From positions 1 to 29,651 of the forward strand of contig JBOFGS010000022.1 of assembly GCA_051649245.1 (NCBI GenBank): DNA of 29,651 nt, read 5' to 3'. Positions 8,097 through 16,769 of the stretch are shown piece after piece (position 1 is the stretch's first letter; every line of letters begins with the position of its first letter). The stretch is from Brevinema_A sp051649245 (lineage in GTDB: Bacteria > Spirochaetota > Brevinematia > Brevinematales > Brevinemataceae). The position numbers and the translations under genes were made by a program. The notes beneath the pieces are model-generated. The model was not told the origin of the DNA. It saw nothing but the letters and a program-made list of their open reading frames with translations, and did not search any database.

Positions 8097-9008
8097 ATGA
8101 TTATAAACAATAATATTAGTTCGATTTTTGCAAACAGACAATTGTCTATGTCAGATAGAAAAGTTTCCAAAAATATGGAACAATTATCATCAGGTTTACG
8201 CATTAATAATGGTGCTGATGATGCATCTGGTCTTGCAGTGTCTGAAAAAATGAGAACACAAATTCGTGGCTTAAACCAAGCTATGAGAAACACCCAAGAT
8301 GCGACTTCATTCCTTCAAACAACGGAAGGATATTTGCAAGAAGTCACTAATTCACTTCAAAGAATTCGTGAGCTCTCTGTTCAAGGTGCAAACGGTATTT
8401 ATACTGATGAAGATCGTGGATATCTGAATACAGAGATCGGATTATTAGTGGATGAAATTGACCGTATTGCTAACACAGCTCAATTTAATACAATGACAAT
8501 GCTTGATGGCCGTTTTGCACGACCTTCTGCAGAGCAATCAACAACTCCTGCACCTGATGGTGAAAATTCAGCACCAACTGAAGTTACGAGCATACAAAAT
8601 GGACTATTACTACATATAGGACCTAATCAAGATGATAATGTCAAAATTAATATCCGTCAACTAAGTTCATCTGGTTTAGGATTAAAAGATGCTGGTGGCC
8701 AAACCCTTATAGGTACAAGCACAGCAGATATGGCAAATCAATCTATTGGGCTTATTGATAAGGCGTTATCTGAAGTAGTTAGTCAACGTACTGAATTGGG
8801 AGCGTATCAAAATAGATTCGAAAGCATTCATCAAGGCTTATACATTGCTTTTGAAAATACAACAGCCTCTGAATCTCGTATCAGAGATGTTGATATGGCA
8901 CGTTCTGTCAGTGATTTGGTTAAAAACCAAATCCTTCAACAAGCAACCGTTTCTATGTTAGCTCAAGCTAATCTCAAACCTCAGGCAATTCTTTCATTAT
9001 TGAGTTAA
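8097..9008 (+). CDS. flaB: Periplasmic flagellin FlaB, second copy
   Basis: A second core flagellin of 303 residues, paralogous to its upstream neighbour. It keeps NNNISSIFANRQL, QLSSGLRINNGADDASGLAVSEKMR, ELSVQGANGIYTDEDRG and the C-terminal LGAYQNRFE, ESRIRDVDMA and SMLAQANLKPQAILSLL. It differs by a 15-20 residue insertion after about residue 143, rich in T, P, E and A (EQSTTPAPDGENSAPTEVT), where D1 turns over. That insertion could alter filament surface or interactions. TCAAGGAGGA precedes ATG. In spirochaetes several FlaB paralogues share one filament with different abundances; which one dominates here cannot be read from sequence. Confidence 0.94.
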   Translation: MIINNNISSIFANRQLSMSDRKVSKNMEQLSSGLRINNGADDASGLAVSEKMRTQIRGLNQAMRNTQDATSFLQTTEGYLQEVTNSLQRIRELSVQGANGIYTDEDRGYLNTEIGLLVDEIDRIANTAQFNTMTMLDGRFARPSAEQSTTPAPDGENSAPTEVTSIQNGLLLHIGPNQDDNVKINIRQLSSSGLGLKDAGGQTLIGTSTADMANQSIGLIDKALSEVVSQRTELGAYQNRFESIHQGLYIAFENTTASESRIRDVDMARSVSDLVKNQILQQATVSMLAQANLKPQAILSLLS

Positions 9009-9039
9009 AATGAAATATAGAATTGAGAGTTCCTTGCTA

Positions 9040-9072
9040 AAAAACTCCCCTATATAATAGGGGAGTTTTTAT
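9040..9072. terminator. Bidirectional terminator between flagellin and symporter genes
   Basis: The 14-bp arms 9041-9054 (A5, CTCCCC, TAT) and 9058-9071 (ATA, GGGGAG, T5) are perfectly complementary with a 3-base loop. A and T tracts on the two sides let it serve the plus-strand flagellin and the minus-strand symporter gene ending at 9096. Confidence 0.85.
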
Positions 9073-9095
9073 TATTTTTCTAATAATATATTGTA

Positions 9096-10250
9096 TTAAA
9101 CATCTATATGATCAACAATCATTGCTAATGCTCCGTCTCCTGTTACATTACATGCAGTACCAAAACTATCTTGTGCAATATACAAAGAAATCATTAATGC
9201 AATGGACTGTTCATTAAAACCAAGTATTGATTGTAAAATTCCTAAAGCAGCTATCACGGCACCACCCGGCACACCAGGAGCAGCTACTGTCATCACACCT
9301 AACATCAAAACAAATCGCCCCATTAATAGAAAATCTAGTTGTATACCATTAAGATAAGCAACAGCAAAAGCACATGTTGAAATTGTTGCTACGGATCCAC
9401 ATAAATGAATCGTTGCACAAAGAGGAGCCATAAATTCTGCAATTTCTTTCTTAATATTATTATTTTTCATACATTGTGTCGTGATAGGTATTGTTGCAGC
9501 AGAAGATTGAGTGCCAAGAGCTGTTACATATGCTGGAATCATACGATAAATAGCTTTGAACGGATTCATTTTACTAAATAGTGATGCTATCGTGTACAAG
9601 CCAATTATTGTAGTAATATGATACAATATCACAATTCCAAAAACCGCAACAAACGATCCTAAAATCATTGTAATTTGACCACTATAAGTAAGATCCGCAA
9701 AAACACCAGCAATATGAATAGGTAATAAAGGAATAATAACTCCAGCTAAAAATCTAGAAATAATCGTATTAAATTCTACCAATACAGATTTAATGGATGA
9801 ATTATTAATTTGTGTAACCCCAACACCAATAATAAAAGAAAAAATTAACGCACTAACCACTGTAAGCAAAGGAGGCATCTCTATCGTAAAAAACGGTTTG
9901 ATAGATTCTACGATAGAGATTCCATCGGTTGTTGTAGTTGCTAAAATTTTTGGAAGTATTTGCATATTAATAGCAGTAACAAAAAATCCAACACTAATCG
10001 AAGAAAGATAAGCTAGACCTACAGCAATCCCTAAAATTTTTGTGGAAGAATTACCCATTTGTGCAATTCCAGCACTAATAAAGGCTAAGATCATTAATGG
10101 TACAGTAAAACTCAACAAAGATCCAAAAATTGAAGTAAATGTTACCATAATACGTACAAGCACTTCTATTTTTGTCAGACCAATAGCAATACCGATAATC
10201 AAACCTAAAATAATTCTAAGAAGTAAACCCATTTTAAATATATTCTTCAT
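9096..10250 (-). CDS. DAACS-family cation symporter (dicarboxylate/amino acid type), paralogue 2
   Basis: An integral membrane transporter of the SDF/DAACS family (GltP, DctA, SstT relatives), 384 residues with about eight hydrophobic helices. The HP1 tip motif is TQSSAATIP (247-255), HP2 has APGVPGGAV (324-332), and TM8 has DSFGTACNVTGD (361-372). Compared with archaeal GltPh, the TM8 arginine that binds the acidic side chain is replaced by G364, and the TM7 NMDGT motif reads HLCGS (282-286). Known family logic then suggests a substrate without a side-chain carboxylate and altered ion binding. AGGAG precedes ATG by 8 bases. It is the second gene of a two-gene operon, 37 bases after its paralogue. 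The family is sure; the substrate is unknown. Confidence 0.88.
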   Translation of the reverse strand: MKNIFKMGLLLRIILGLIIGIAIGLTKIEVLVRIMVTFTSIFGSLLSFTVPLMILAFISAGIAQMGNSSTKILGIAVGLAYLSSISVGFFVTAINMQILPKILATTTTDGISIVESIKPFFTIEMPPLLTVVSALIFSFIIGVGVTQINNSSIKSVLVEFNTIISRFLAGVIIPLLPIHIAGVFADLTYSGQITMILGSFVAVFGIVILYHITTIIGLYTIASLFSKMNPFKAIYRMIPAYVTALGTQSSAATIPITTQCMKNNNIKKEIAEFMAPLCATIHLCGSVATISTCAFAVAYLNGIQLDFLLMGRFVLMLGVMTVAAPGVPGGAVIAALGILQSILGFNEQSIALMISLYIAQDSFGTACNVTGDGALAMIVDHIDV

Positions 10251-10287
10251 CTATTTGCTCCTAGGTTTTAATATTATTTTATATAAA

Positions 10288-11457
10288 TCAGCTATTTTTT
10301 TGATTATCCAACATTAACGCAAGAGCTCCATCGCTAGTAACATTACATGCGGTACCAAAACTATCTTGTGCAACATGCAACGCTATAATCAAGGCTAACA
10401 TCGATTCATCAAATCCTAGCATACTTTGAAGAATACCTATTGCAGCGACCACTGCACCTCCAGGAATTCCTGGTGACGAGACGGTAATAATTCCTAACAT
10501 AATAATAAAAGGAATCATTTGCATCACAGAAGGCTCAATTCCAAATAAAATCATTACTGCCAAAGCACAACTCGTTAAAGAAATAATAGATCCAGGCATA
10601 TGTGTATTGGCACATAAAGAAGCTGTAAACTCAGCTATTTTTGAGCTTACACCATTTGATTTGGAGCATTGAACCGTCATTGGGATTGTTGCTACAGAAG
10701 ACTGTGTACCTAAAGCTGTCAAATAAGCAGGAATCATATTACGGATAAGTTTATATGGATTTTTTTTAGTCACCATACCAGCAATAGAATAGAAAAGAAT
10801 AATGACAAAAAATTGCATTGGTAGAACAACAGCAAATACTTTAACAAAAGAGCTAAGCACAGTAGTAACTTGTCCTGTATGAGTCATGTTTGCAAAAACA
10901 CCTAAAATATACAAAGGAAGTAGAGGAATAATAAAATTTTCCAAAAATGCTGCAATCACTTGATTAAATTCTTCAATATTATTTTTAATATGAGAATTTT
11001 TTAATTTTGAAATTCCAATCCCCAAAACAAAAGATAAAACTAAGGCTGTAATTATTGAAAACACAGGAGGAACAATGATCGTAAAAAATGGTTTAAGTGT
11101 TGCTGTTGATTTTGTGATATCAATAAGATTCACATCACTTAAAATTTTTGGGAATAAATACATATCCACTCCCAATGCAACAAATCCCATCGTAATTGAA
11201 GAGGTATACGAAACAATTAATGTGATACCAAGAATTTTTTTTGAATCATACCCTAAATCTGCTATTCCATTTGTAATAAAAGCCAAAATAATTAATGGCA
11301 CACTGAATTTTAAAAGTTCACTAAACAACCCATTAAAAGTTAGTAAAATTCTGATTAAGATATCAATCTGCATTGTTCCAACTAAAACACCACACACAAT
11401 AGCTAAAATCAATCGTGATAATAAGCCAAATTTTATTTTTTGTATCAATGAAAACAT
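10288..11457 (-). CDS. DAACS-family cation symporter, paralogue 1
   Basis: A 389-residue integral membrane protein of the same family and subtype as the next gene, and first in this operon. HP1 has TQSSVATIP (251-259), HP2 SPGIPGGAV (328-336) and TM8 DSFGTACNVTSD (365-376). TM7 has HMPGS (286-290) in place of NMDGT. Here the usually invariant glycine of NVxGD is also serine (S375). The TM8 arginine position is glycine, as in the paralogue. A strong AGGAGG lies before ATG. The two proteins are clearly duplicates that have diverged, perhaps toward different small neutral amino acids or keto acids; this is inference. Confidence 0.88.
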   Translation of the reverse strand: MFSLIQKIKFGLLSRLILAIVCGVLVGTMQIDILIRILLTFNGLFSELLKFSVPLIILAFITNGIADLGYDSKKILGITLIVSYTSSITMGFVALGVDMYLFPKILSDVNLIDITKSTATLKPFFTIIVPPVFSIITALVLSFVLGIGISKLKNSHIKNNIEEFNQVIAAFLENFIIPLLPLYILGVFANMTHTGQVTTVLSSFVKVFAVVLPMQFFVIILFYSIAGMVTKKNPYKLIRNMIPAYLTALGTQSSVATIPMTVQCSKSNGVSSKIAEFTASLCANTHMPGSIISLTSCALAVMILFGIEPSVMQMIPFIIMLGIITVSSPGIPGGAVVAAIGILQSMLGFDESMLALIIALHVAQDSFGTACNVTSDGALALMLDNQKNS

Positions 11458-11499
11458 TGATCCTCCTATTGTATTATATATTTTTAAATATATTTATTT

Positions 11500-11527
11500 A
11501 GTATAACATATTTATCAAAATAATCAA
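11500..11527 (-). promoter_or_regulatory. Promoter for the symporter operon
   Basis: On the minus strand, -35 TTGATT (11527-11522), a 16-bp spacer and -10 TATACT (11505-11500), preceded by TG in extended -10 position (TGTTATACT). The leader to ATG 11457 is about 35 bases. Confidence 0.6.
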
Positions 11528-11601
11528 ATTAAAAGTCTATTTATATTATATCTATGATATGATTATTATCTTCATATATATAGTTTGGTTGGATAAATAA
11601 G

Positions 11602-11630
11602 TTGAAAAAATAAAAATTATCTGTTATAAT
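11602..11630 (+). promoter_or_regulatory. Promoter for ileS-lspA
   Basis: -35 TTGAAA (11602-11607), a 17-bp spacer and a perfect -10 TATAAT (11625-11630). The short leader (about 25 bases) leaves no room for a T-box or other riboswitch. Confidence 0.75.
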
Positions 11631-11661
11631 GAAAATAATACTATAAATTATTGAGGATTTC

Positions 11662-14403
11662 ATGAGTCAAAAAAACAAATTTCCCGTTAATCTCCCTAAA
11701 ACAAATTTTGATATGAGAGCAGGACTAGTTCAAAAAGAACCTGTAATGCTTGAAAATTGGAAAAATCAACGCATTTATCAAAAGCGTTTAGAAAAAAGAG
11801 AATCTGATCCTAAATTTATTTTTCATGATGGTCCTCCTTACGCTAATGGAGATATCCACTTAGGAACGGCATTAAATAAAATATTAAAAGACACCATCTG
11901 TCGTTATAAATTCATGAAAGGTTTCCAAGTACCATTCATTCCTGGCTGGGATTGTCATGGTCTTCCTATTGAATTAAATACACTCAAATCCCTTAATAAA
12001 GATATTGATTCATTAACACCTGTGGAGCTTCGTCAAAAATCACGAGAATATGCTCAACAATTTGTGAATAAACAAAAAGAAAGTTTTATTCGTCTTGGTG
12101 TTTGTGCAGATTGGGAAAATCCTTATTTAACAATGTCCAACGACTATGAAGCATCAATTATTGAGGCTTTTGGAATATTGGTAGGAAAAGGGTATATTTA
12201 TCGTGGACAACGACCTATTTATTGGTCTCCCAAAACGCGTACGGCGTTAGCTGATGCAGAGGTAGAATACCATGAGCATACATCTCCTACTGTATATGTA
12301 TTATTTCCTATTTCAGATCACAATGTAGTAGATCTCCCAAACAACACTTCAGTAATTATTTGGACCACAACACCTTGGACATTACCTGCCAACGTTGCTG
12401 TTGCTTTTCATCCTGATGCTTCTTACGAGGCTGTGACATTAGACAACGGACAAACAATAATTCTTGCAAGCGAACTCAAAGAATCCGTTATATCGCTTAC
12501 CAATACAACGATTAAAAATTCTATTCTTTTATCTAAAAAAGATTTAGAATCATTAACCGTTCAACATCCTTGGATTAATAGAGAATCTAAGATTGTATTT
12601 GCTGATTATGTAACCATGGATACAGGAACTGGCATTGTTCATACAGCTCCCGGTCATGGAACAGACGATTTTAATACAGGAATTAAATATAATCTTGATA
12701 TTATTTCGCCTGTTGATGATGAAGGACGTTTCACAGCAGAAGTGCCAGAATGGGCTGGTCTTGAAGTATTTGATGCCAATCCCAAAATCATTGAATTTTT
12801 AAAAGAAAAAAATGCTCTTTATTATACCACTAATATTACCCACTCTTATCCACATGATTGGAGAACAAAAACCCCTGTTATTTTTCGTACCAAACCTCAA
12901 TGGTTTTTTAAAGTCTCTGATCAAAAACTTATATCAGACACGCTAAAATCATTACCTCTAATTAATTGGATTCCTTCTTGGGGTGAAGAACGTCTCAAAA
13001 ATATGCTCACTGATAGACCTGATTGGTGTGTATCTCGCCAACGTAAATGGGGCGTGCCTATTCCAGCATTTTATTGTAACAATTGTGATACTCCATTAAT
13101 TACAGAAGAGATTGCATTTCATATTGCAAAAAAAGTACGTGAAGAAGGTCTAAACGTTTGGCTTGAAAATGAAAGTGATCTTCTCTTACCTAAAAACTCT
13201 ATTTGTCCGGCTTGTGGACACCAAACGTTCACAAAAGAAACAGATATTTTGGATGTATGGTTTGATTCCGGGACATCGCACTATGCAGTATTACGTAAAC
13301 ACAACCACTTTCCTGCAGATTTATATTTTGAAGGAAGCGATCAATATCGTGGTTGGTTTCAAGCATCTTTATGGAATTCAATGGCTATCAACAGCACCCC
13401 TCCTTTTAAAACCGTCCTTACTCATGGCTGGGTATTAGATGAAAAAGGACATCAAATGCACAAATCAGCTGGTAATTCCATAGTACCTTCAGAAATCACA
13501 GACAAATTCGGTGCAGATATTCTTCGTCTTTGGACAGTAACAGAAGATTATACTAAAGATCTTCGTATTGGTGAAGAGCTCATCCAAAAAACTATTGATC
13601 TTTATCGAAAATTACGTAATACATTTAGATATTTACTGGGTACGCTTTGTGATTTCAAAGAATCGGACAAAATTCCATACAATGATTTGCTACCTCTTGA
13701 TCAATACATGCTCCATCGTTTAGCTATTTTAAAACAATCGTTCTCAGATTATATGGACAAATATCAATTCCACAGAGCATACCGTGAGATTTTTAACTTT
13801 ACTATTATTAATTTAAGTGGTGGATATTTTGATATTTTGAAAGATCGTTTATATATTCTTGCACCAAATGATCCAAAACGGCGTTCTGCTCAAACGGTCT
13901 TATTTTATATTTTAGAAGAACTTACATCGATGATGGCTCCTGTCCTTGTCTTTACGTCTGAAGAAGTATATCAACATGCACCTTTTGATAACAAAGAAGA
14001 ATCAATACACTTAACAGATTTTCATCAAATTCCATCCGAATGGATCAATGATACCATAAACAAAAATATTAATACGCTTTATGGTATTCGTGATGAAGCT
14101 CTCAAGAAATTACAAGAACTCCGTGATCAAGCGGTCATTGGTTCATCATTAGAAGCAGAGATTCATATTTCTTGTGATGCCGTATTATTTGAACAAATTG
14201 CTCCATTAGAAAAAACATTATCTGAAATTTTGATTGTTTCGCATACATATATTTACAAACATGATAAAGCAGAAACCATTATTTCAGCAGAAAAGGCACT
14301 AAAAGATGGGCGTGCAAAATGTGAACGTTGTTGGTTTATTTTAGAAAATATTAATAATGACAGCATTTGTCCACGATGTCATCATGCATTACAACAATTT
14401 TAA
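11662..14403 (+). CDS. ileS: Isoleucyl-tRNA synthetase
   Basis: Class I synthetase charging tRNA-Ile, 913 residues, close to the usual bacterial length. The ATP-binding HIGH-type motif is GDIHLGT (H66-T69) after HDGPPYANG. The CP1 editing domain occupies about 190-400 (WTTTPWTLPANVAV, TGIVHTAPGHG.DDF). The connective region carries C-x2-C pairs typical of IleS. The KMSKS loop is divergent, reading Q598-M-H-K-S602 followed by AGN. A C-terminal zinc finger has C887/C890/C903/C906 (CERCW ... CPRC). GAGGA lies 4 bases before ATG. lspA follows after 26 bases, a pairing common in bacteria. Confidence 0.97.
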   Translation: MSQKNKFPVNLPKTNFDMRAGLVQKEPVMLENWKNQRIYQKRLEKRESDPKFIFHDGPPYANGDIHLGTALNKILKDTICRYKFMKGFQVPFIPGWDCHGLPIELNTLKSLNKDIDSLTPVELRQKSREYAQQFVNKQKESFIRLGVCADWENPYLTMSNDYEASIIEAFGILVGKGYIYRGQRPIYWSPKTRTALADAEVEYHEHTSPTVYVLFPISDHNVVDLPNNTSVIIWTTTPWTLPANVAVAFHPDASYEAVTLDNGQTIILASELKESVISLTNTTIKNSILLSKKDLESLTVQHPWINRESKIVFADYVTMDTGTGIVHTAPGHGTDDFNTGIKYNLDIISPVDDEGRFTAEVPEWAGLEVFDANPKIIEFLKEKNALYYTTNITHSYPHDWRTKTPVIFRTKPQWFFKVSDQKLISDTLKSLPLINWIPSWGEERLKNMLTDRPDWCVSRQRKWGVPIPAFYCNNCDTPLITEEIAFHIAKKVREEGLNVWLENESDLLLPKNSICPACGHQTFTKETDILDVWFDSGTSHYAVLRKHNHFPADLYFEGSDQYRGWFQASLWNSMAINSTPPFKTVLTHGWVLDEKGHQMHKSAGNSIVPSEITDKFGADILRLWTVTEDYTKDLRIGEELIQKTIDLYRKLRNTFRYLLGTLCDFKESDKIPYNDLLPLDQYMLHRLAILKQSFSDYMDKYQFHRAYREIFNFTIINLSGGYFDILKDRLYILAPNDPKRRSAQTVLFYILEELTSMMAPVLVFTSEEVYQHAPFDNKEESIHLTDFHQIPSEWINDTINKNINTLYGIRDEALKKLQELRDQAVIGSSLEAEIHISCDAVLFEQIAPLEKTLSEILIVSHTYIYKHDKAETIISAEKALKDGRAKCERCWFILENINNDSICPRCHHALQQF

Positions 14404-14429
14404 AAACAATAAAATTTAAGGAATTCCAT

Positions 14430-14963
14430 ATGAAATTAAAAAAAATAGAGTTTTTATTAATTGGGCTTGTTATTTTTGTAACAGGCAGTGATTTGTTAAT
14501 CAAACAAATGATTACCAAAACATTTAATAACATGCCCTACCCGTCTTCTGAGTCAATTTCTGTCATTGGAAATTTTTTCAAATTAACATATGTACAAAAT
14601 TTTGGAATGACATTTGGTTTGTTAAGCAATCTTCCACGTCTGATAACTGGAATTACCTTAACAATTATTTCTATTACGGCGATCTGTGTACTAATTTATT
14701 TTTATAAAAATTTACAAAATCTTCTTCAAAAAAAAGCAGTTTTAATTGGAAAAATATCTCTAAGTATTATCTTAGGTGGTGCATTGGGTAATATTATTGA
14801 CAGAATACAACGAGGATTTGTTGTTGATTATTTAGATTTTGGATTGATGGATTATCGTTGGTATACTTTTAATCTAGCTGATGTTTTTATTGTATCTGGT
14901 TGTGTTTTGTTAACTATTTTGCTGACATTTTTTGAAGAAAAAAATCACAGTAATGCAGATTAA
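14430..14963 (+). CDS. lspA: Lipoprotein signal peptidase (signal peptidase II)
   Basis: Inner-membrane aspartyl protease that cleaves prolipoprotein signal peptides. I place the start at ATG 14430, 7 bases after AAGGA and outside ileS, giving 177 residues; a longer in-frame start at 14367 would overlap ileS and lacks a site. Four hydrophobic segments are visible (about 7-25, 71-91, 107-123, 150-168). The catalytic pair is D124 in GNIIDR and D151 in FNLAD, with the conserved VQNFGMTFG at 55-63. Two likely substrates in this window carry lipoboxes: the SpoIID-like protein and the arylsulfotransferase-like protein. Confidence 0.94.
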   Translation: MKLKKIEFLLIGLVIFVTGSDLLIKQMITKTFNNMPYPSSESISVIGNFFKLTYVQNFGMTFGLLSNLPRLITGITLTIISITAICVLIYFYKNLQNLLQKKAVLIGKISLSIILGGALGNIIDRIQRGFVVDYLDFGLMDYRWYTFNLADVFIVSGCVLLTILLTFFEEKNHSNAD

Positions 14964-14967
14964 CAAT

Positions 14968-15000
14968 AAAAAAAACGAAGATATAGTCTTCGTTTTTTTT
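14968..15000. terminator. Bidirectional terminator between lspA and the SpoIID-like gene
   Basis: A8-CGAAGA (14968-14981) pairs with TCTTCG-T8 (14987-15000) around a 5-base loop. It is symmetric, so it terminates both converging genes. Confidence 0.85.
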
Positions 15001-15011
15001 ATTTAATATCG

Positions 15012-16136
15012 TTAATATAAATAAGATAACCGTGTATCCTTATAGAAATAAGTTAAAATTTTTGGATAAGAAATACCACGTTTTGACAATTCTTGAGCTT
15101 CCCATTGTCCCATTCCAACACCATGACCAAAACCTTTTCCTTTAATAAACACTTCATTATTTGATAACCTTAAATCAGCATATGTACTTTTCATAAATTG
15201 GTAGCCTAACTTTTGTCTAAAATAATTAGCAGAGATTATTTTTGTTTTACCATCAAGACTCAAGAGTTGAATATTTTGAATACGACCAGAAGAGGTGCGT
15301 GATAATATTTTAATACCAACGAGTGGTTGTGTTAATTGGAACGATCTCGCAATTTTATCAGAAGATATTTTACTCTCCCAAAAAATATGGGGATGTTTCA
15401 TTTTAGGAATATTAAGACTTCGAGACTGTAAATAATCCTGCATATCACCAATTTCAGATCCATCAGCACTCCGATCTCCAACAGAAGCTGAAAAATATGA
15501 TTTAATTAACTGTCCTTTATAAGTCAATACTTCACCAATAGTATCGTTAATGGCTTGTGTTGTTTTTTTATTTTCGGTAATCATGCCGGAATAAACTTGA
15601 GATCGAGTATCTGCATACAGATCAAATTCTTGGTTCGGTTGATCACGACGAATACGTTTGATTTCATACAAAGCATAGGTACGTGAAGCAATAGCTTGAG
15701 CTTTTAATGTGTCTAGATTCCAAGATGTATATACCTCACTAGGGACAACACTTAATAGATAATCTTCAAGATTAAGTTTATTGACTAAATAAAGATGTGT
15801 TCCTTTATGATATACGGACAACGATCCTCGGTACTGCTTCCCATCAAAATAAAACAGTTCCACTCCTTGGAGATCAATTTGGTTTAATTTTGTGTGGACA
15901 CCGTTTAAAACTATCCCATCTGCTGCAATATTAAAACTAAGGGATCCTTTTGTATACAACTTTTTATCGCCAAGACTGATAAGATAATAATTTTTAGGGT
16001 TTACGGAAAGCATTGGTGCTGAAGAAAGTAAAATCCTTGTTTCAATATAAGCATGCTGATTAGTTGGTTTAATGGCATGTTTACATGAAATAACAAGCAA
16101 AAACAAAAAAAGTAGGTAGTTGGTATTTTTCATCAT
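15012..16136 (-). CDS. SpoIID/LytB-domain lipoprotein (peptidoglycan remodelling)
   Basis: Probably a 374-residue lipoprotein. I use ATG at 16136, one of two adjacent ATGs, because it gives a compact signal peptide with lipobox VIS-C (C18); the upstream ATG at 16160 has no ribosome site. The SpoIID domain is clear: LEDYLLSVVPSEV (catalytic-type glutamate E134), LKAQAIASRTYAL, SYFSASVGDRSADGSE and the C-terminal GKGFGHGVGMGQWEAQELSKRGISYPKILTYFY. In Bacillus and clostridia this family is a lytic transglycosylase acting on denuded glycan or an amidase enhancer. In non-sporulating bacteria it is a wall remodelling factor. It follows coaE but has its own sigma-28-like promoter, hinting at a role in flagellar growth through the wall. 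Confidence 0.87.
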   Translation of the reverse strand: MMKNTNYLLFLFLLVISCKHAIKPTNQHAYIETRILLSSAPMLSVNPKNYYLISLGDKKLYTKGSLSFNIAADGIVLNGVHTKLNQIDLQGVELFYFDGKQYRGSLSVYHKGTHLYLVNKLNLEDYLLSVVPSEVYTSWNLDTLKAQAIASRTYALYEIKRIRRDQPNQEFDLYADTRSQVYSGMITENKKTTQAINDTIGEVLTYKGQLIKSYFSASVGDRSADGSEIGDMQDYLQSRSLNIPKMKHPHIFWESKISSDKIARSFQLTQPLVGIKILSRTSSGRIQNIQLLSLDGKTKIISANYFRQKLGYQFMKSTYADLRLSNNEVFIKGKGFGHGVGMGQWEAQELSKRGISYPKILTYFYKDTRLSYLY

Positions 16137-16169
16137 AGATATCCGACAAATTAAAATCATATATGTAAT

Positions 16170-16198
16170 TTATCGGCTTGATTGTGTGGCAATCTTTA
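16170..16198 (-). promoter_or_regulatory. Sigma-28-like promoter for the SpoIID-like lipoprotein
   Basis: On the minus strand, TAAAGATT (16198-16191), 13 bases, then GCCGATAA (16177-16170). The -10 octamer is identical to the FliA consensus and the -35 matches 7 of 8. The predicted leader is about 27 bases. The spacer is two bases longer than the enterobacterial norm but equal to the two other candidates in the window. Confidence 0.6.
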
Positions 16199-16199
16199 A

Positions 16200-16769
16200 T
16201 TATGATAAGGAATCTAATATCTTAATAAGTTGATCATTCAAAAAAAACTGATCTTTACTATTATCAATGACAAAATCGATATGTGATCGGTATGCAAGGA
16301 TTTCTTGTTGTGATTTAAGAACATGTTGAATCCATTCTATTGTATGTCCTCTGCTTAATAATCTCTTATATAACAAATCTTCAGGAACACATACATGCAT
16401 CAAATGTGTATGTGGAATATGATCCTTAATAAGAAAGAAAAACGCCCCCTCAATGAGAACGTTTTTATCCGAATATTGAGAAAGAAGATGATTGGTTTTG
16501 TTGATAATAATCTTATAAGAAAAGTCCATAAGTTGAAGACGTAGGGAATCATCAGAAAACACTTTGGCACCTAATTTAGTACGATTGACCAAACCATTAT
16601 CCAAAACATCATTGCCAAACATACGTGCAATATCCTCAGGGTATTCTTTGAGCACCTCATGACCTAGAAGATCTTGATTAATAATATACCATCCATGTTG
16701 TTCAAAAAAATGAGATATTGTAGTCTTTCCTGTACCTACCATCCCAAATAATCCAATAATTTTTCTCAT
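16200..16769 (-). CDS. coaE: Dephospho-CoA kinase
   Basis: Catalyses the last step of CoA synthesis, ATP-dependent phosphorylation of the ribose 3'-OH of dephospho-CoA. The 189 residues have the P-loop GMVGTGKTT (9-17). An Asp follows the first strand in IINQDLLGHEV, as in the family's D-A-D region. The lid/substrate segment is FGNDVLDNGLVNRTKLGAKVF, and IEGAFFF replaces the family's vPLLfE. Length fits the family (190-206). Its ATG overlaps the stop of the upstream TPR/NHL/vWA gene by four bases (ATGA), so the two are translationally coupled. AGAGGA lies 9 bases upstream inside that gene. Confidence 0.88.
   Translation of the reverse strand: MRKIIGLFGMVGTGKTTISHFFEQHGWYIINQDLLGHEVLKEYPEDIARMFGNDVLDNGLVNRTKLGAKVFSDDSLRLQLMDFSYKIIINKTNHLLSQYSDKNVLIEGAFFFLIKDHIPHTHLMHVCVPEDLLYKRLLSRGHTIEWIQHVLKSQQEILAYRSHIDFVIDNSKDQFFLNDQLIKILDSLS

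Noticed and set aside
11075..11506. Plus-strand 143-codon open frame over the symporter gene
   Set aside because: It is antisense to a clear membrane transporter, has no ribosome site and encodes no recognisable motif; an AT-rich mirror frame.
11458..11661. T-box or riboswitch upstream of ileS
   Set aside because: The predicted leader is only about 25 bases; no specifier loop or antiterminator could fit.
13163..13438. 91-codon frame inside ileS
   Set aside because: It is an out-of-frame shadow of ileS with no independent start signals.
14367..14429. Longer N-terminus for lspA
   Set aside because: The extension overlaps the ileS C-terminus, has no ribosome site, and lies before a membrane helix that is normally near the N-terminus.
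16137..16160. Upstream ATG for the SpoIID-like lipoprotein
   Set aside because: No ribosome site precedes it, it overlaps the predicted transcript start, and it would add eight residues before a normal lipoprotein signal peptide.
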